Source: Bacteroidales bacterium
Lineage (GTDB): Bacteria > Bacteroidota > Bacteroidia > Bacteroidales > UBA932
Reading direction: 5' to 3'
NCBI GenBank assembly: GCA_017415715.1
Contig: JAFQFD010000053.1
Coordinates: forward strand, 1-38,679
DNA: 38,679 nt
In this document: in pieces, positions 1 through 9,047 of the stretch
Layout of the letters: the number at the start of each line of letters is the position of its first letter
Position numbering within the stretch: position 1 is the stretch's first letter
The notes under the pieces: model-generated
Database searches by the model: none
What the model was told of the DNA's origin: nothing
The model's input: the letters and a program-made list of their open reading frames with translations, nothing else
Made by a program: the position numbers and the translations under genes

Positions 1-34
1 GTTCATCCTGAGCCAGGATCAAACTCTTCATTGT
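1..34 (-). rRNA. rrs: 16S ribosomal RNA, 5' end only
   Basis: The reverse complement reads AGAGTTTGATCCTGG followed by CTCAGGATGAAC, the universal 5' end of bacterial 16S rRNA (27F primer region). By alignment to E. coli numbering the mature 5' end falls near position 34. The gene runs off the left edge, so only about 34 nt are present. Its promoters and leader lie to the right, at 35-361. Confidence 0.97.
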
Positions 35-205
35 ATAATTTTTTTATATTTCCAGTTTGATTCCGACACTTATAATTCCTTTCAAAAGAATTAACGCTTC
101 TCGATAAATTGTTTTTTCTCGGTACTTGCTTCTTGTACAGTAAATCAGTCTTTTCAATGAACTTGTCAAATCCTCTTTCGAGGACCCGTTTTTCGAACGG
201 GGATG

Positions 206-236
206 CAAAGGTAAGCATTATTTTTTAACTTCCAAA
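206..236 (-). promoter_or_regulatory. rRNA operon promoter P2 (proximal)
   Basis: On the minus strand a -33 TTTG (233-236) is separated by exactly 19 nt from a -7 box TACCTTTG (206-213). This matches the Bacteroidota consensus TTTG-N19-21-TAnnTTTG. A short stem, CCCGTT/AACGGG, follows immediately. Transcription would start near 199 and give a leader of about 165 nt before 16S. The leader also contains ATTCTTTTGAAAGG near 80-95, which could serve as a boxA-like antitermination signal, but that is uncertain. Confidence 0.8.
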
Positions 237-330
237 TTTTATTTGAAATTTTTTCAATTTTCTTAACTTTTGCTCCAGTCTTCAGTAAGAACTTTCAGCG
301 TTTCTGCTGACCCGTTTTTCAAAGGGAGTG

Positions 331-361
331 CAAAGGTACGCTTTATTTCCAAACTTCCAAA
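331..361 (-). promoter_or_regulatory. rRNA operon promoter P1 (distal)
   Basis: This is a second copy of the same module: minus-strand TTTG (358-361), 19 nt, then TACCTTTG (331-338), followed by CCCTTTGAAAAACGGG, a degenerate form of the stem found after P2. The spacing is identical to P2 and the spacer is similar in sequence, so the two promoters look like a tandem duplication. The stretch from 35 to 516 holds only these promoters, the rRNA leader and the divergent promoter of the protease gene. Confidence 0.78.
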
Positions 362-481
362 CTTTTCCGCAAGTTTTTTAACACTTTTTACCACTTTTTC
401 AACGCCCCAAAACCTAACATCCTGGCTACCAACAAAGTATAAATCTTACAATTTTAAAGAAGGTTTTAACAGGATTTTTAT

Positions 482-489
482 TAAATTTG
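482..489 (+). promoter_or_regulatory. -7 box for the tricorn-like protease gene
   Basis: TAAATTTG fits the Bacteroidota -7 consensus TAnnTTTG. No good -33 TTTG sits 19-21 nt upstream, only T-rich sequence. It is the reason for rejecting the TTG start at 487, which lies inside the box, in favour of the ATG at 517. Confidence 0.5.
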
Positions 490-516
490 CATGTTATATA
501 TAATATAAGTATGACC

Positions 517-3500
517 ATGAAAAACACACTACTTTCGCTGTTTGCATTTATATCGATTGCGGCGACAATCTCTGCGCAGGAATCACCTCTCTGGCTGAGA
601 AGGAACGCCATATCACCTGACGGCACACAGATAGCCTTTACATATAAAGGCGACATCTACACCGTGGCGACCGAAGGAGGAAAGGCCAGACAGATCACAA
701 CAAACCCAGCATATGACTCGGACCCAATGTGGACTGACGACAGCAAGACAATTGTCTTCAGTTCGTATAGGGAGGGCAGCAAGGACATATATAAGGTAAG
801 CGCGAAAGGCGGAGAGCCGACCAGGCTCACAACGCACACGGGTAACGAAACCCCGATGGCTGTTCTGGAAAACAACGACGGCATCATCTTCAGCGCCGCG
901 ATTCAGCAGGACGCCCAATATGGAGACTTTCCAGGTGGAACACAGTTATACCAGATCGGAATAGATGGCGGACGTCCAAGACAGGTAACCTCACTTCCAA
1001 TATCCAACATCGACGTCCGTATGGATGGAACCCTATTATATGAGGACCACAAAGGATATGAGGATCCATGGAGAAAGCATCATACTTCTTCTGTAACTCA
1101 CGACATCTGGATTTATGTTCCTACTGAGGATCCTGGCAAAGGAGAGATCTCCATCCACGGAAAGGGAGACTTCACCAAACTCACGACATTCAGCGGTGAA
1201 GACAGAAATCCTGTCTTTGCACCAACAGGTGGAATGGGAGGAGACTCATTCTATTATCTGAGCGAGCAGGACGGCACATATAATATATACTACAGCGGTT
1301 CGCTTCAGGACGAGATATTCGCATCAGGAGAGCCGAAGATGCAGCCGAAGCAGATCACATTCTACAAAGGCAATCCTGTAAGACATCTCAGCATTTCAAA
1401 TAACGAAATCCTCTGCTACTCTTACGACGGAGAACTTTACACGATTGACACTCAAAAGGGTGACGGTCCTCAGAAGGTACAGATCGAGATCGTAACCGAT
1501 CGTATCGAGAAGGCAGTTCAGGAGCGCACAATGACTTCAGGAGCCAGCAGCGTGGCGGTCTCACCGGATGAGAAGGAAGTGGCATTGGTTCTTAGAGGTG
1601 ATGTGTTCGTAACATCAGCAGAACATAAGACAACGAAAAGGATAACCAACACTGCCGAGCAGGAACGCAGCGTGTGCTTCGCACCGGATGGCAGGACAAT
1701 ATACTATGCCGCTGAGAGAAACGGCCATTGGGGCATATGGGCCACATCGCTTGTCGAGAAGGAAGACAAGATGTTCACATATGCGGTGAAGCTGGAGGAA
1801 AAGCTCATGACAAAGGAGGGCGAAACATGCTTCCAGCCTCAGGTGTCCCCTGACGGCAAATACATTGCCTACCTCAAGGACCGCACAGGCATCGCAGTAA
1901 TGAACCTCAAGAGCGGAAAGGAGAAGATCATCCTTGACAAGATGGTCAACTATTCATACACCGACGGTGACCAGAGCTTCGAGTGGAGTCCTGACAGCCA
2001 TTATATCCTATGCAACTACCAGAAGGACGGAGGTTGGAATAACGAAGACATAGCCGTCATAGATGTAGAGACCGGCGAAACGACAAACCTGACCCAGAGC
2101 GGATACAGCGACGGAGGCTTCAGATGGGCGCTCAAGGGCAAGGCGATGACTTGGACGTCCGACAAGAACGGATACCGCAGCCACGGAAGCTGGGGCGCAG
2201 ACCGCGACGTATACATCATGTTCTTCGACGGCAAGGCATATACCGACTTCACCAAGGACAAGGAGGACAAGGACATCGACAAGATGATGGCCGGTGACAA
2301 GAAGGAGAAGAAAGGCAAGAAGGATACGGCCAAAGTGGAGAAGAAAGAGGAGAAGCTGGTTCTTGACCTTGACGACAGAAGAGACAGGACCATCAAGCTG
2401 ACAAGATTCTCTGGCAGAATCGGAGATCACTATCTTACCCAGGACGGCAAGAAGCTGTACTACACCACACGCCTTGAAAGAAGCATGGACCTGTGCGTGC
2501 TGAACATCGAAGACAACAGCATCAAGGTGCTGATCAAAGGAGTAATGGGTTCATTCTACCCTAGCCCGGACGACAAGTTCATCTATGTACACTCTGGTTC
2601 AGGAGTGTCGAAGATCAACACATCGACAGGCAAGAAGGAGAGCATTCCGTTCAGCGGAGAGTTTGAATACAAGCCGGCAAAAGAGCGTGAATACATATTC
2701 AGCCATATATGGAAGCAGGTTGATGAAAAATTCTATGACCCTGAAATCCATGGCATCGACTGGGAAGGATACAGAGAAACATACGCGAAGTTCCTTCCTC
2801 ACATCGACAATAACTTCGATTTCCAGGAGATGCTGTCTGAGATGCTTGGAGAGCTCAATGGTTCGCATACCGGCGCAAGATATTCATACAGAAGCGGATA
2901 CACCCTGGGAACACTCGGAGCCTTCTATGACAATGACTATAAAGGAGATGGTCTGAAGATCAAGGAGATCATCAAAGGAGGAGCCCTCTATCTGCAGCAT
3001 CCTGAGGTCAAGGCCGGCGACATGATAACAGCGATCAACGGCGAGGAGATCAAGGCTGGAGAAGACTGGAGCCATATGCTCAGAGGCAAAGGCGGCAAGA
3101 AGACAGTCATCACGGTCAAGGCAAAAGGCAAGAAAGAGCAGGAACTTTTCATTGAACCTGGCTTCACAGACTACCGCCAGTTATACAACAGATGGGTCGA
3201 GCAGAGGGCGCAGATGGTGAAGGAGATGTCAGGCGGAAGGATCGGATATGTACATGTCGAAGGCATGGATTCGGAAAGTTTCAGAAGAGTATACTCAGAC
3301 CTTCTTGGAAAATACCGCACATGCGAAGCCGTCATCGTCGACACAAGACACAACGGCGGTGGATGGCTGCACGACGACCTTGCCACCCTGCTTGCTGGAC
3401 AGGCATACATAAGATTCGAGCCACGCGGACAATATATAGGCACAGAGCCTTACAGCAAATGGACCAAGCCGTCATGCGTCTTGATCGGCGAGGACAACTA

Positions 3501-3798
3501 TTCCGACGCATCAGGATTCCCTTATGTATATAAGACACTCGGCATCGGAAAGCTGATCGGCGCACCTGTCCCAGGCACGATGACCGCAGTATGGTGGGAG
3601 ACACAGATTGACCCGAGCATTGTATTTGGCATTCCTCAGGTCGGTGCTATAGGAACCAAGGAAGGCAGATACCTTGAGAACATGCAGGTCGAGCCGGACA
3701 TCCTCGTCTACAATGACCCGGCCTCAGTACTCAGAGGCGAGGACAAGCAGCTTGAAGCGGCTGTGAAGGAAATGTTGAAGACTATTGATAACAAGTAA
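517..3798 (+). CDS. Tricorn-like S41 family serine protease, secreted
   Basis: A 1093-aa protein from the chosen ATG at 517 (an ATG at 511 is equally possible). It starts with a signal peptide ending in ISAQ. It has repeated WD40/TolB-like propeller blades (SPDG, SPDE, APDG, SPDS motifs) over about residues 20-700, a Lys/Glu-rich linker near 590-620, then a core domain, a PDZ-like segment (about 830-890) and the S41 catalytic domain. Tricorn active-site residues are recognisable: Ser783-His784 (NGSHTG), nucleophile Ser996 with Asp997 (NYSDASG) and Glu1054 (YLENMQVEPD). The spacing from nucleophile to Glu, 58 residues, equals that in Thermoplasma tricorn (S965 to E1023). It probably degrades peptides in the periplasm. 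The mannosyltransferase-like gene begins 1 nt after its stop, suggesting co-transcription. Confidence 0.92.
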   Translation: MKNTLLSLFAFISIAATISAQESPLWLRRNAISPDGTQIAFTYKGDIYTVATEGGKARQITTNPAYDSDPMWTDDSKTIVFSSYREGSKDIYKVSAKGGEPTRLTTHTGNETPMAVLENNDGIIFSAAIQQDAQYGDFPGGTQLYQIGIDGGRPRQVTSLPISNIDVRMDGTLLYEDHKGYEDPWRKHHTSSVTHDIWIYVPTEDPGKGEISIHGKGDFTKLTTFSGEDRNPVFAPTGGMGGDSFYYLSEQDGTYNIYYSGSLQDEIFASGEPKMQPKQITFYKGNPVRHLSISNNEILCYSYDGELYTIDTQKGDGPQKVQIEIVTDRIEKAVQERTMTSGASSVAVSPDEKEVALVLRGDVFVTSAEHKTTKRITNTAEQERSVCFAPDGRTIYYAAERNGHWGIWATSLVEKEDKMFTYAVKLEEKLMTKEGETCFQPQVSPDGKYIAYLKDRTGIAVMNLKSGKEKIILDKMVNYSYTDGDQSFEWSPDSHYILCNYQKDGGWNNEDIAVIDVETGETTNLTQSGYSDGGFRWALKGKAMTWTSDKNGYRSHGSWGADRDVYIMFFDGKAYTDFTKDKEDKDIDKMMAGDKKEKKGKKDTAKVEKKEEKLVLDLDDRRDRTIKLTRFSGRIGDHYLTQDGKKLYYTTRLERSMDLCVLNIEDNSIKVLIKGVMGSFYPSPDDKFIYVHSGSGVSKINTSTGKKESIPFSGEFEYKPAKEREYIFSHIWKQVDEKFYDPEIHGIDWEGYRETYAKFLPHIDNNFDFQEMLSEMLGELNGSHTGARYSYRSGYTLGTLGAFYDNDYKGDGLKIKEIIKGGALYLQHPEVKAGDMITAINGEEIKAGEDWSHMLRGKGGKKTVITVKAKGKKEQELFIEPGFTDYRQLYNRWVEQRAQMVKEMSGGRIGYVHVEGMDSESFRRVYSDLLGKYRTCEAVIVDTRHNGGGWLHDDLATLLAGQAYIRFEPRGQYIGTEPYSKWTKPSCVLIGEDNYSDASGFPYVYKTLGIGKLIGAPVPGTMTAVWWETQIDPSIVFGIPQVGAIGTKEGRYLENMQVEPDILVYNDPASVLRGEDKQLEAAVKEMLKTIDNK

Positions 3799-3799
3799 T

Positions 3800-4525
3800 A
3801 TGGACAGAAAGGTTGTAATCATCCCGACTTATAACGAAAAGGAGAACATAGAGAAGATCATCAGGGCTGTTTTCGGCCTGGAAGGCGAATACCATATCCT
3901 CGTGATAGAGGACGGATCTCCTGACGGCACAGCAGCAATAGTGAAACGTCTGCAGGAAGAATTCCCGGAAAGGCTGTTCATGATAGAAAGGAAAGGCAAG
4001 CTTGGGCTTGGCACTGCATATATCACAGGATTCAAGTGGGCTGTAGGGCAGAAATACGACTATATCTTTGAGATGGACGCCGACTTTTCACATAATCCTG
4101 ACGATGTACCAAGACTTTATCAGGCATGCGCCGAGGGGGCGGATCTGGCCATAGGTTCACGCTACTGCAACGGAATCAGTGTGATAAACTGGCCGATAGG
4201 ACGAGTGATAATGTCTTATTATGCATCTGTATATGTCCGCACCGTACTCGGCATGAAGGTATATGATTGCACTGCAGGATTCAAATGCTACAGACGTCGG
4301 GTCCTTGAGACCATAGACCTGGACAAAGTACAGATGAAAGGATATGGATTCCAGATCGAGATGAAATACTCTACATATAAGCTGGGATTCAAGGTCAAGG
4401 AAGTGCCTATCATTTTCGTAGACCGTAAGGAAGGCACATCGAAAATGAGCAGCGGCATCTTCGGTGAAGCATTCTGGGGAGTATTGAAACTCAAGATGAG
4501 AAAGATCAAACCAAGACAGGCTTAA
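3800..4525 (+). CDS. Polyprenol monophosphomannose synthase-like GT2 glycosyltransferase
   Basis: A 241-aa DPM1-like family 2 glycosyltransferase, expected to transfer a sugar (typically mannose from GDP-mannose) to polyprenyl phosphate on the cytoplasmic membrane face. Visible family motifs are the N-terminal IIPTYNEKENI, VIEDGSPDGT, the metal-binding DAD in FEMDADFSHNP, the GSRY segment and the late VPIIFVDRKEG...KMS. There are no C-terminal membrane helices, as in soluble DPM1 types. The ATG at 3800 is used because it lies 1 nt after the upstream stop and directly precedes the conserved VVIIPTYNE strand. Dihydroorotase follows after 1 nt, a gene order I recall from other Bacteroidales. The sugar donor is not proven. 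Confidence 0.9.
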   Translation: MDRKVVIIPTYNEKENIEKIIRAVFGLEGEYHILVIEDGSPDGTAAIVKRLQEEFPERLFMIERKGKLGLGTAYITGFKWAVGQKYDYIFEMDADFSHNPDDVPRLYQACAEGADLAIGSRYCNGISVINWPIGRVIMSYYASVYVRTVLGMKVYDCTAGFKCYRRRVLETIDLDKVQMKGYGFQIEMKYSTYKLGFKVKEVPIIFVDRKEGTSKMSSGIFGEAFWGVLKLKMRKIKPRQA

Positions 4526-4526
4526 T

Positions 4527-5873
4527 ATGTTACTGCTTGAAAATGCAACTATAGTGACCTCTGAGAAGGAGGCGAAAGGATCTGTTCTGATCAAAGACGG
4601 GCTCATTGCCGAAGTCCTTTACTGCGAGGATGAGGATTATGGATTCCGCCTGTTCAAGATCAAGCAGGCCGGTCCGGAAGTACGAGATCTGACAGGCAGG
4701 CATCTCATGGCCGGAGGCATTGATGCACACGTGCACTTCAGGGAGCCGGGTCTTACCCACAAGGCAGACATGGCCACCGAATCGATGGCTGCCGTTGCAG
4801 GAGGTGTGACCACAGTCATGGACATGCCAAACACCTCTCCAGCCACGACAAGCGCTCAAGCACTCAAAGAAAAGATCGCCCTGGCCAATGGCCGATGCGC
4901 TTCGAAGATAGCGTTCCACATCGGAGCCACAAACGACAACGCTGACGCGATATGCAGAATGGTGGAGGAAGGTGACGAGGCGACCGGAATCATGCCTGAA
5001 GACATTGCAGGAGTAAAAGTATTCATGGGATCATCTACCGGCAACATGCTCGTAGACCAAGGAGAGACTCTCGAAAAACTGTTCTCGATCAAGAGCAAAC
5101 CCGTCCTTGTACATTGTGAAGACGAAGCGACCATAAAGGCAAATCTCGCAAAGGCTCAGGAAAAATACGGAGAAGACATTCCATTCACCGAGCATGAAAA
5201 CATCCGCAGCAGGTCCGCATGCATCAAGTCAAGCATCAAGGCCCTTGAAATGGCCATGAAGCATAAAACCCGTCTTGTTCTCTGTCACATATCTACAAAG
5301 GAAGAGGTAGAGATGGCAAGAGCGGCGAAGATCAGCAACCCGGGAATCATTGCAGAGACATCATGCAACTATCTATGGTTCTGCAATGAAGACTATGCCA
5401 GACTGGGAAGCAGGGTCAAATGCAATCCGGCAGTCAAGACTGCAGCCGACCGTCAGGCACTGCGCGATGCGCTCGCCCAGGGACTGATCGACACAATAGG
5501 CTCCGACCACGCCCCGCACCTGCTGTCTGAAAAGGAAGGCACATACTGCAAGGCGCCTTCAGGCCTGCCAAGCATACAGCAGACGCTGCCGGTACTCCTG
5601 ACGATTGCAGCACAGGACGAAATTCCGCTTACACGCATAGCTTCGGCATTCTCGGAAAATGCCGCAGCGCTCTATGGTCTGAACAGAGGAAGGATCGTCG
5701 CCGGATATGAAGCCGACCTTGTCGTCTTTGACTACAGCAAGGAATTCGAGGTAAAGGCCGAGAAGCAGTTCAGCAAGTGCGGTTGGACGCCATACGAAGG
5801 AGAGACCCTCAAGGGCGTCATCGAAACAGTCTATATAAACGGACAGGAAAAGACAATCTCCCCAGGATTATAA
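4527..5873 (+). CDS. pyrC: Dihydroorotase
   Basis: A 448-aa class I type dihydroorotase that cyclises carbamoyl aspartate to dihydroorotate in pyrimidine synthesis. The metal-binding HVHFRE motif (His68, His70, Arg72) is followed by PGLTHKAD and the GGVTTVMDMPNT signature. VKVFMGSSTG, LVHCEDE, LCHIST and IGSDHAPH supply the remaining metal and substrate residues. Length and motifs are normal for the family. It starts 1 nt after the glycosyltransferase stop, in the same operon. Confidence 0.96.
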   Translation: MLLLENATIVTSEKEAKGSVLIKDGLIAEVLYCEDEDYGFRLFKIKQAGPEVRDLTGRHLMAGGIDAHVHFREPGLTHKADMATESMAAVAGGVTTVMDMPNTSPATTSAQALKEKIALANGRCASKIAFHIGATNDNADAICRMVEEGDEATGIMPEDIAGVKVFMGSSTGNMLVDQGETLEKLFSIKSKPVLVHCEDEATIKANLAKAQEKYGEDIPFTEHENIRSRSACIKSSIKALEMAMKHKTRLVLCHISTKEEVEMARAAKISNPGIIAETSCNYLWFCNEDYARLGSRVKCNPAVKTAADRQALRDALAQGLIDTIGSDHAPHLLSEKEGTYCKAPSGLPSIQQTLPVLLTIAAQDEIPLTRIASAFSENAAALYGLNRGRIVAGYEADLVVFDYSKEFEVKAEKQFSKCGWTPYEGETLKGVIETVYINGQEKTISPGL

Positions 5874-5892
5874 ACAAGCCAAAACGAAAACC

Positions 5893-6801
5893 ATGACACC
5901 GAAAGTTCATCCCAGCAAAGTGCTGACATACATTGCATCTATTTTTGCAATAACACTCTGGGGCATGTCCTACATCTGGACAGACAAGCTTATTGCTTTG
6001 AACATTCCCATATTCTACTTTGTATTCGTCAGGATACTTATGGCAGGACTTGTCCTTTTCCTGTTCAATACAGCATACGGAAGGATAAAGAGGATTCAGC
6101 GTCAGGACCTTCCCAAGTTCCTGCTGCTGGCGTTCTTCGAACCGTTCATCTATTTCATATGTGAGACTTTCGGACTGAAACTGACCGGTTCTCCGACATT
6201 GAGCGCGATGGTGATTGCCACGATACCGATTTTCTCAATTGGAGCCGGCATCATTTTCTTTAAGGAAAAGGTCAATTTCATAAATATCATCGGAATCCTG
6301 TTCTCGCTTGTAGGTATAGTCATGGTGGCTATGGCAAAGGGGGCACTTGGAGAACACTTCATCTGGGGAGTCGTACTTCTGCTGGTCGCTGTAATCTCAG
6401 AAGTAGGCCATGCATCAATAACCAAGAGTCTGGCAGGCAATTACTCAAGCCAGATCATTGTGATGTATCAGTTCCTGATCGGAGCAATATATCTGTTTCC
6501 TCTTTTCATATGGAAAGGAATCGACGGATTCAACGTCGAGGTATACTTCAGCGCTGAAGTGTGGTATCCGCTGATCTGCCTGGCAATCCTCTGCTCAAGC
6601 CTTGCATTCTCACTCTGGGTCAGCACTATCAAGAACCTGGGAGTTGCAAAATCAAGCATATTCTCTGCACTGATCCCTGTTGCGGCAGCAATCATCGCAT
6701 GGGTTCTCGGACACGAATACCTGAACTCACGCCAGTGGATCGGAATCCTAGTATCCACCGCCGGCGTGATTCTGTCGCAGTATACTAAAAAGACTATCTG
6801 A
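5893..6801 (+). CDS. EamA/DMT family transporter
   Basis: A 302-aa integral membrane protein with about ten hydrophobic segments in two repeated EamA halves (about residues 10-145 and 155-300). Typical features are the early ITLWGMSYIW helix, SPTLSAMVIATIPIF at the end of the first half, and GVAKSSIFSALIPVAAAIIAW in the second. The substrate is unknown; the family exports metabolites or amino acids. It lies 19 nt after pyrC and overlaps the convergent tex gene by 8 nt. Confidence 0.93.
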   Translation: MTPKVHPSKVLTYIASIFAITLWGMSYIWTDKLIALNIPIFYFVFVRILMAGLVLFLFNTAYGRIKRIQRQDLPKFLLLAFFEPFIYFICETFGLKLTGSPTLSAMVIATIPIFSIGAGIIFFKEKVNFINIIGILFSLVGIVMVAMAKGALGEHFIWGVVLLLVAVISEVGHASITKSLAGNYSSQIIVMYQFLIGAIYLFPLFIWKGIDGFNVEVYFSAEVWYPLICLAILCSSLAFSLWVSTIKNLGVAKSSIFSALIPVAAAIIAWVLGHEYLNSRQWIGILVSTAGVILSQYTKKTI

Positions 6802-8929
6802 TCAATCGGAGTCCGATTCTGGCACGGTCAAGATCAACTGAGACGACCACTACCTTGATCTGCTGACGGAGTTTGAGGATCCTGGACGGGTCTGCCATGC
6901 CTTTCACGCCCATCTGCGAGGCATGAATGAGACCGTTCTGTTTGATTCCGATATCGACGAATGCACCAAAGGCAGTGATATTGGTCACTATGCCAGGGAG
7001 TTCCATTCCGGTCTTGAGGTCTTCAATTGAACGTATGTCATTGTCAAACTCAAACTCCTGAGCGCTTTCGCGAGGGTCGCGGCCAGGCTTGCGAAGCTCT
7101 GCGATGATATCATTGATGGTCGGAAGGCCAACCTCGCCCGAAACATAAGTCTCAGGCTTGATCCTGGCGCATAAATCCGCATTCCCAACCAGTTCCTTAG
7201 TTGACACGCCAAGGTCTGCTGCCATTCTGTCTACAATATGATATGATTCCGGATGAACAGCAGAATTGTCAAGAGGATTGACAGCTCCGTGAATCCTGAG
7301 GAATCCCGCACACTGTTCGAATGCCTTGTCTCCAAGTCTCTTGACCTTGAGAAGATCTTTACGAGACCTGTATGCTCCGTTCTCGCTCCTGTACTCGACA
7401 ATATTTTCTGCAAGGGCTGGTCCAATGCCTGACACATAGCTGAGAAGATAGCTGCTGGCTGTGTTCAGATTAACGCCCACGCTGTTCACACAGCTCTCCA
7501 CAGTGTTGTCAAGTTTCTCCTTGAGCAGAGACTGATCCACATCGTGCTGATACTGCCCTACTCCCAATGATTTAGGGTCGATCTTGACAAGTTCTGCCAG
7601 CGGATCCATAAGACGTCGTCCTATGGACACTGCTCCACGAACGGTCACATCATATTCCGGGAACTCAGCTCGGGCAACATCTGAAGCAGAATATATCGAT
7701 GCTCCATCTTCGCTTACTGAAAAGACGCGAACACCCTGCGGGAGCGGCACGCGCTTGATGAATTCTTCGGTCTCACGGCCGGCAGTTCCGTTTCCGATGG
7801 CAATCACTTCGATACCATATTTCTGAACCATGGTTGACACCGCCTGAATGGACTTTATCTTTTCACTTGCCGGAGGGTGTGGGAAAATGGCTTCGTTATG
7901 AAGGAGATTGCCCTGTTCGTCCAGACACACGACCTTGCATCCTGTGCGGAATCCCGGGTCGATCGCCATTACCCTCTTCTGGCCAACAGGTGGAGCAAGC
8001 AGCAACTGACGAAGATTCTCACCGAATATTCTTATAGACTCGATGTCTGCCTTTTCCTTTGCTTCCTTGATCACCTCATTTGTAATCGACGGTTCAAGAA
8101 GCCTCTTGAAAGAGTCGTCAAAGGCCATATGGATCTGCTCGGCAAGCGGAGCGGCCGGGTATCGTCTTTCCTGACAGAAGTCATAGTAAAGCTTTTTGCC
8201 GCATCTTTCCGGATCCGCATCGATCTTTACGCTTAAGAATCCCTCCTCCTCTGCCCTGAGGATGGCGAGAAGTCTGTGCGGGGCCATTCTCTCCAAGGAT
8301 TCGGAATAGTCAAAATACGAACGATATTTCATGGCTTCCTGACCGGTCGCCTTCTTTGTGGCCTTGGTCACGATCCTTCTGGTCCTGAATATCTGTCTTA
8401 AAGTTTCACGGACAGACGCAGTCTCACTGAGCCTCTCTGCAATTATGTCTCTCGCACCTGCGAGAGCCTCCTCTACGGATGTCACCTTTTCACCGACGAA
8501 TTTCTTTGCTTCCGGAACAGGATCTGCCAGAGCCACATCATACATCTTGTCTGCAAGAGGCTCCAGGCCGGCCTCCTTGGCCGCCGTAGCTCTGGTGCGA
8601 CGCTTCGGGCGGAATGGCAGATAGAGGTCTTCCAGCTCGCGTGACTCCACGCAGCCTTCCACCTTTGTCCTCAACTCATCAGTCAAAGCGCCGGCGGCTT
8701 CAATGTTTTCCAACACCGTAGCCTTGCGCTTCTCCATCTCGACGAAGACATCCGCCCAATGACGGACTTCGGCCACTGCCACTTCGTCCAGGCCTCCGGT
8801 CCTTTCCTTGCGGTATCTGCTTATGAACGGGATTGTTGCTCCTTCCTCAAAAAGCTTCACACAATTCTCAACCTGCCATTCGCGTATTCCCAACCTCTCC
8901 GCTATTCTATCAACATATATTTTCTTCAT
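6794..8929 (-). CDS. tex: Tex family RNA-binding transcription accessory protein
   Basis: A 711-aa Tex protein of normal length. In order it has an N-terminal helical region with ISRYRKERTGGLDE, a YqgF/RNase H-like domain (from VMAIDPGFRTGCKV, about 320-450), helix-hairpin-helix motifs (SYVSGIGPALAENIVEYR, about 500-520) and a C-terminal S1 domain (GMELPGIVTNITAFGAFVDIGIKQNGLIH, split here as two motifs GMELPGIVTN and FGAFVDIG). Tex binds nucleic acid and affects transcription. The gene lies downstream of clc on the same strand, separated by the palindrome at 8949-9047, and overlaps the convergent EamA gene at its 3' end. Confidence 0.96.
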   Translation of the reverse strand: MKKIYVDRIAERLGIREWQVENCVKLFEEGATIPFISRYRKERTGGLDEVAVAEVRHWADVFVEMEKRKATVLENIEAAGALTDELRTKVEGCVESRELEDLYLPFRPKRRTRATAAKEAGLEPLADKMYDVALADPVPEAKKFVGEKVTSVEEALAGARDIIAERLSETASVRETLRQIFRTRRIVTKATKKATGQEAMKYRSYFDYSESLERMAPHRLLAILRAEEEGFLSVKIDADPERCGKKLYYDFCQERRYPAAPLAEQIHMAFDDSFKRLLEPSITNEVIKEAKEKADIESIRIFGENLRQLLLAPPVGQKRVMAIDPGFRTGCKVVCLDEQGNLLHNEAIFPHPPASEKIKSIQAVSTMVQKYGIEVIAIGNGTAGRETEEFIKRVPLPQGVRVFSVSEDGASIYSASDVARAEFPEYDVTVRGAVSIGRRLMDPLAELVKIDPKSLGVGQYQHDVDQSLLKEKLDNTVESCVNSVGVNLNTASSYLLSYVSGIGPALAENIVEYRSENGAYRSRKDLLKVKRLGDKAFEQCAGFLRIHGAVNPLDNSAVHPESYHIVDRMAADLGVSTKELVGNADLCARIKPETYVSGEVGLPTINDIIAELRKPGRDPRESAQEFEFDNDIRSIEDLKTGMELPGIVTNITAFGAFVDIGIKQNGLIHASQMGVKGMADPSRILKLRQQIKVVVVSVDLDRARIGLRLIR

Positions 8930-8948
8930 AATTCAATAATTACTTTTA

Positions 8949-9047
8949 GCACGACTGATTTTCGAAAAACCCTGGCCGCCCATGGCCCGGTGAATGGGAG
9001 GGGCCCACGTAATGGGAGGGATTCAGTTTTTCGAAAATCAGTCGTGC
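8949..9047. repeat. Long-stem palindromic element between clc and tex
   Basis: Two perfectly complementary 21-nt arms (8949-8969 and 9027-9047, reading GCACGACTGATTTTC... and its reverse complement) flank a 57-nt GC-rich loop. The loop contains a direct repeat, aatgggaggg, at 8993-9002 and 9011-9020. The right arm carries the last codons and the TGA stop of the clc gene (9038-9040). There is no run of T after the stem on either side that would make it a typical intrinsic terminator. It resembles a small non-autonomous palindromic repeat, or an RNA processing hairpin between two co-transcribed genes. Confidence 0.85.

Noticed and set aside
487-516. TTG start at 487 for the tricorn-like protease
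   Set aside because: It lies within the -7 promoter box TAAATTTG, and the residues before the ATG at 517 do not look like part of a signal peptide.
2008-2430. Long minus-strand ORFs inside the protease gene
   Set aside because: They are antisense shadows of the Lys/Glu-rich coding region and have no promoter or family features.
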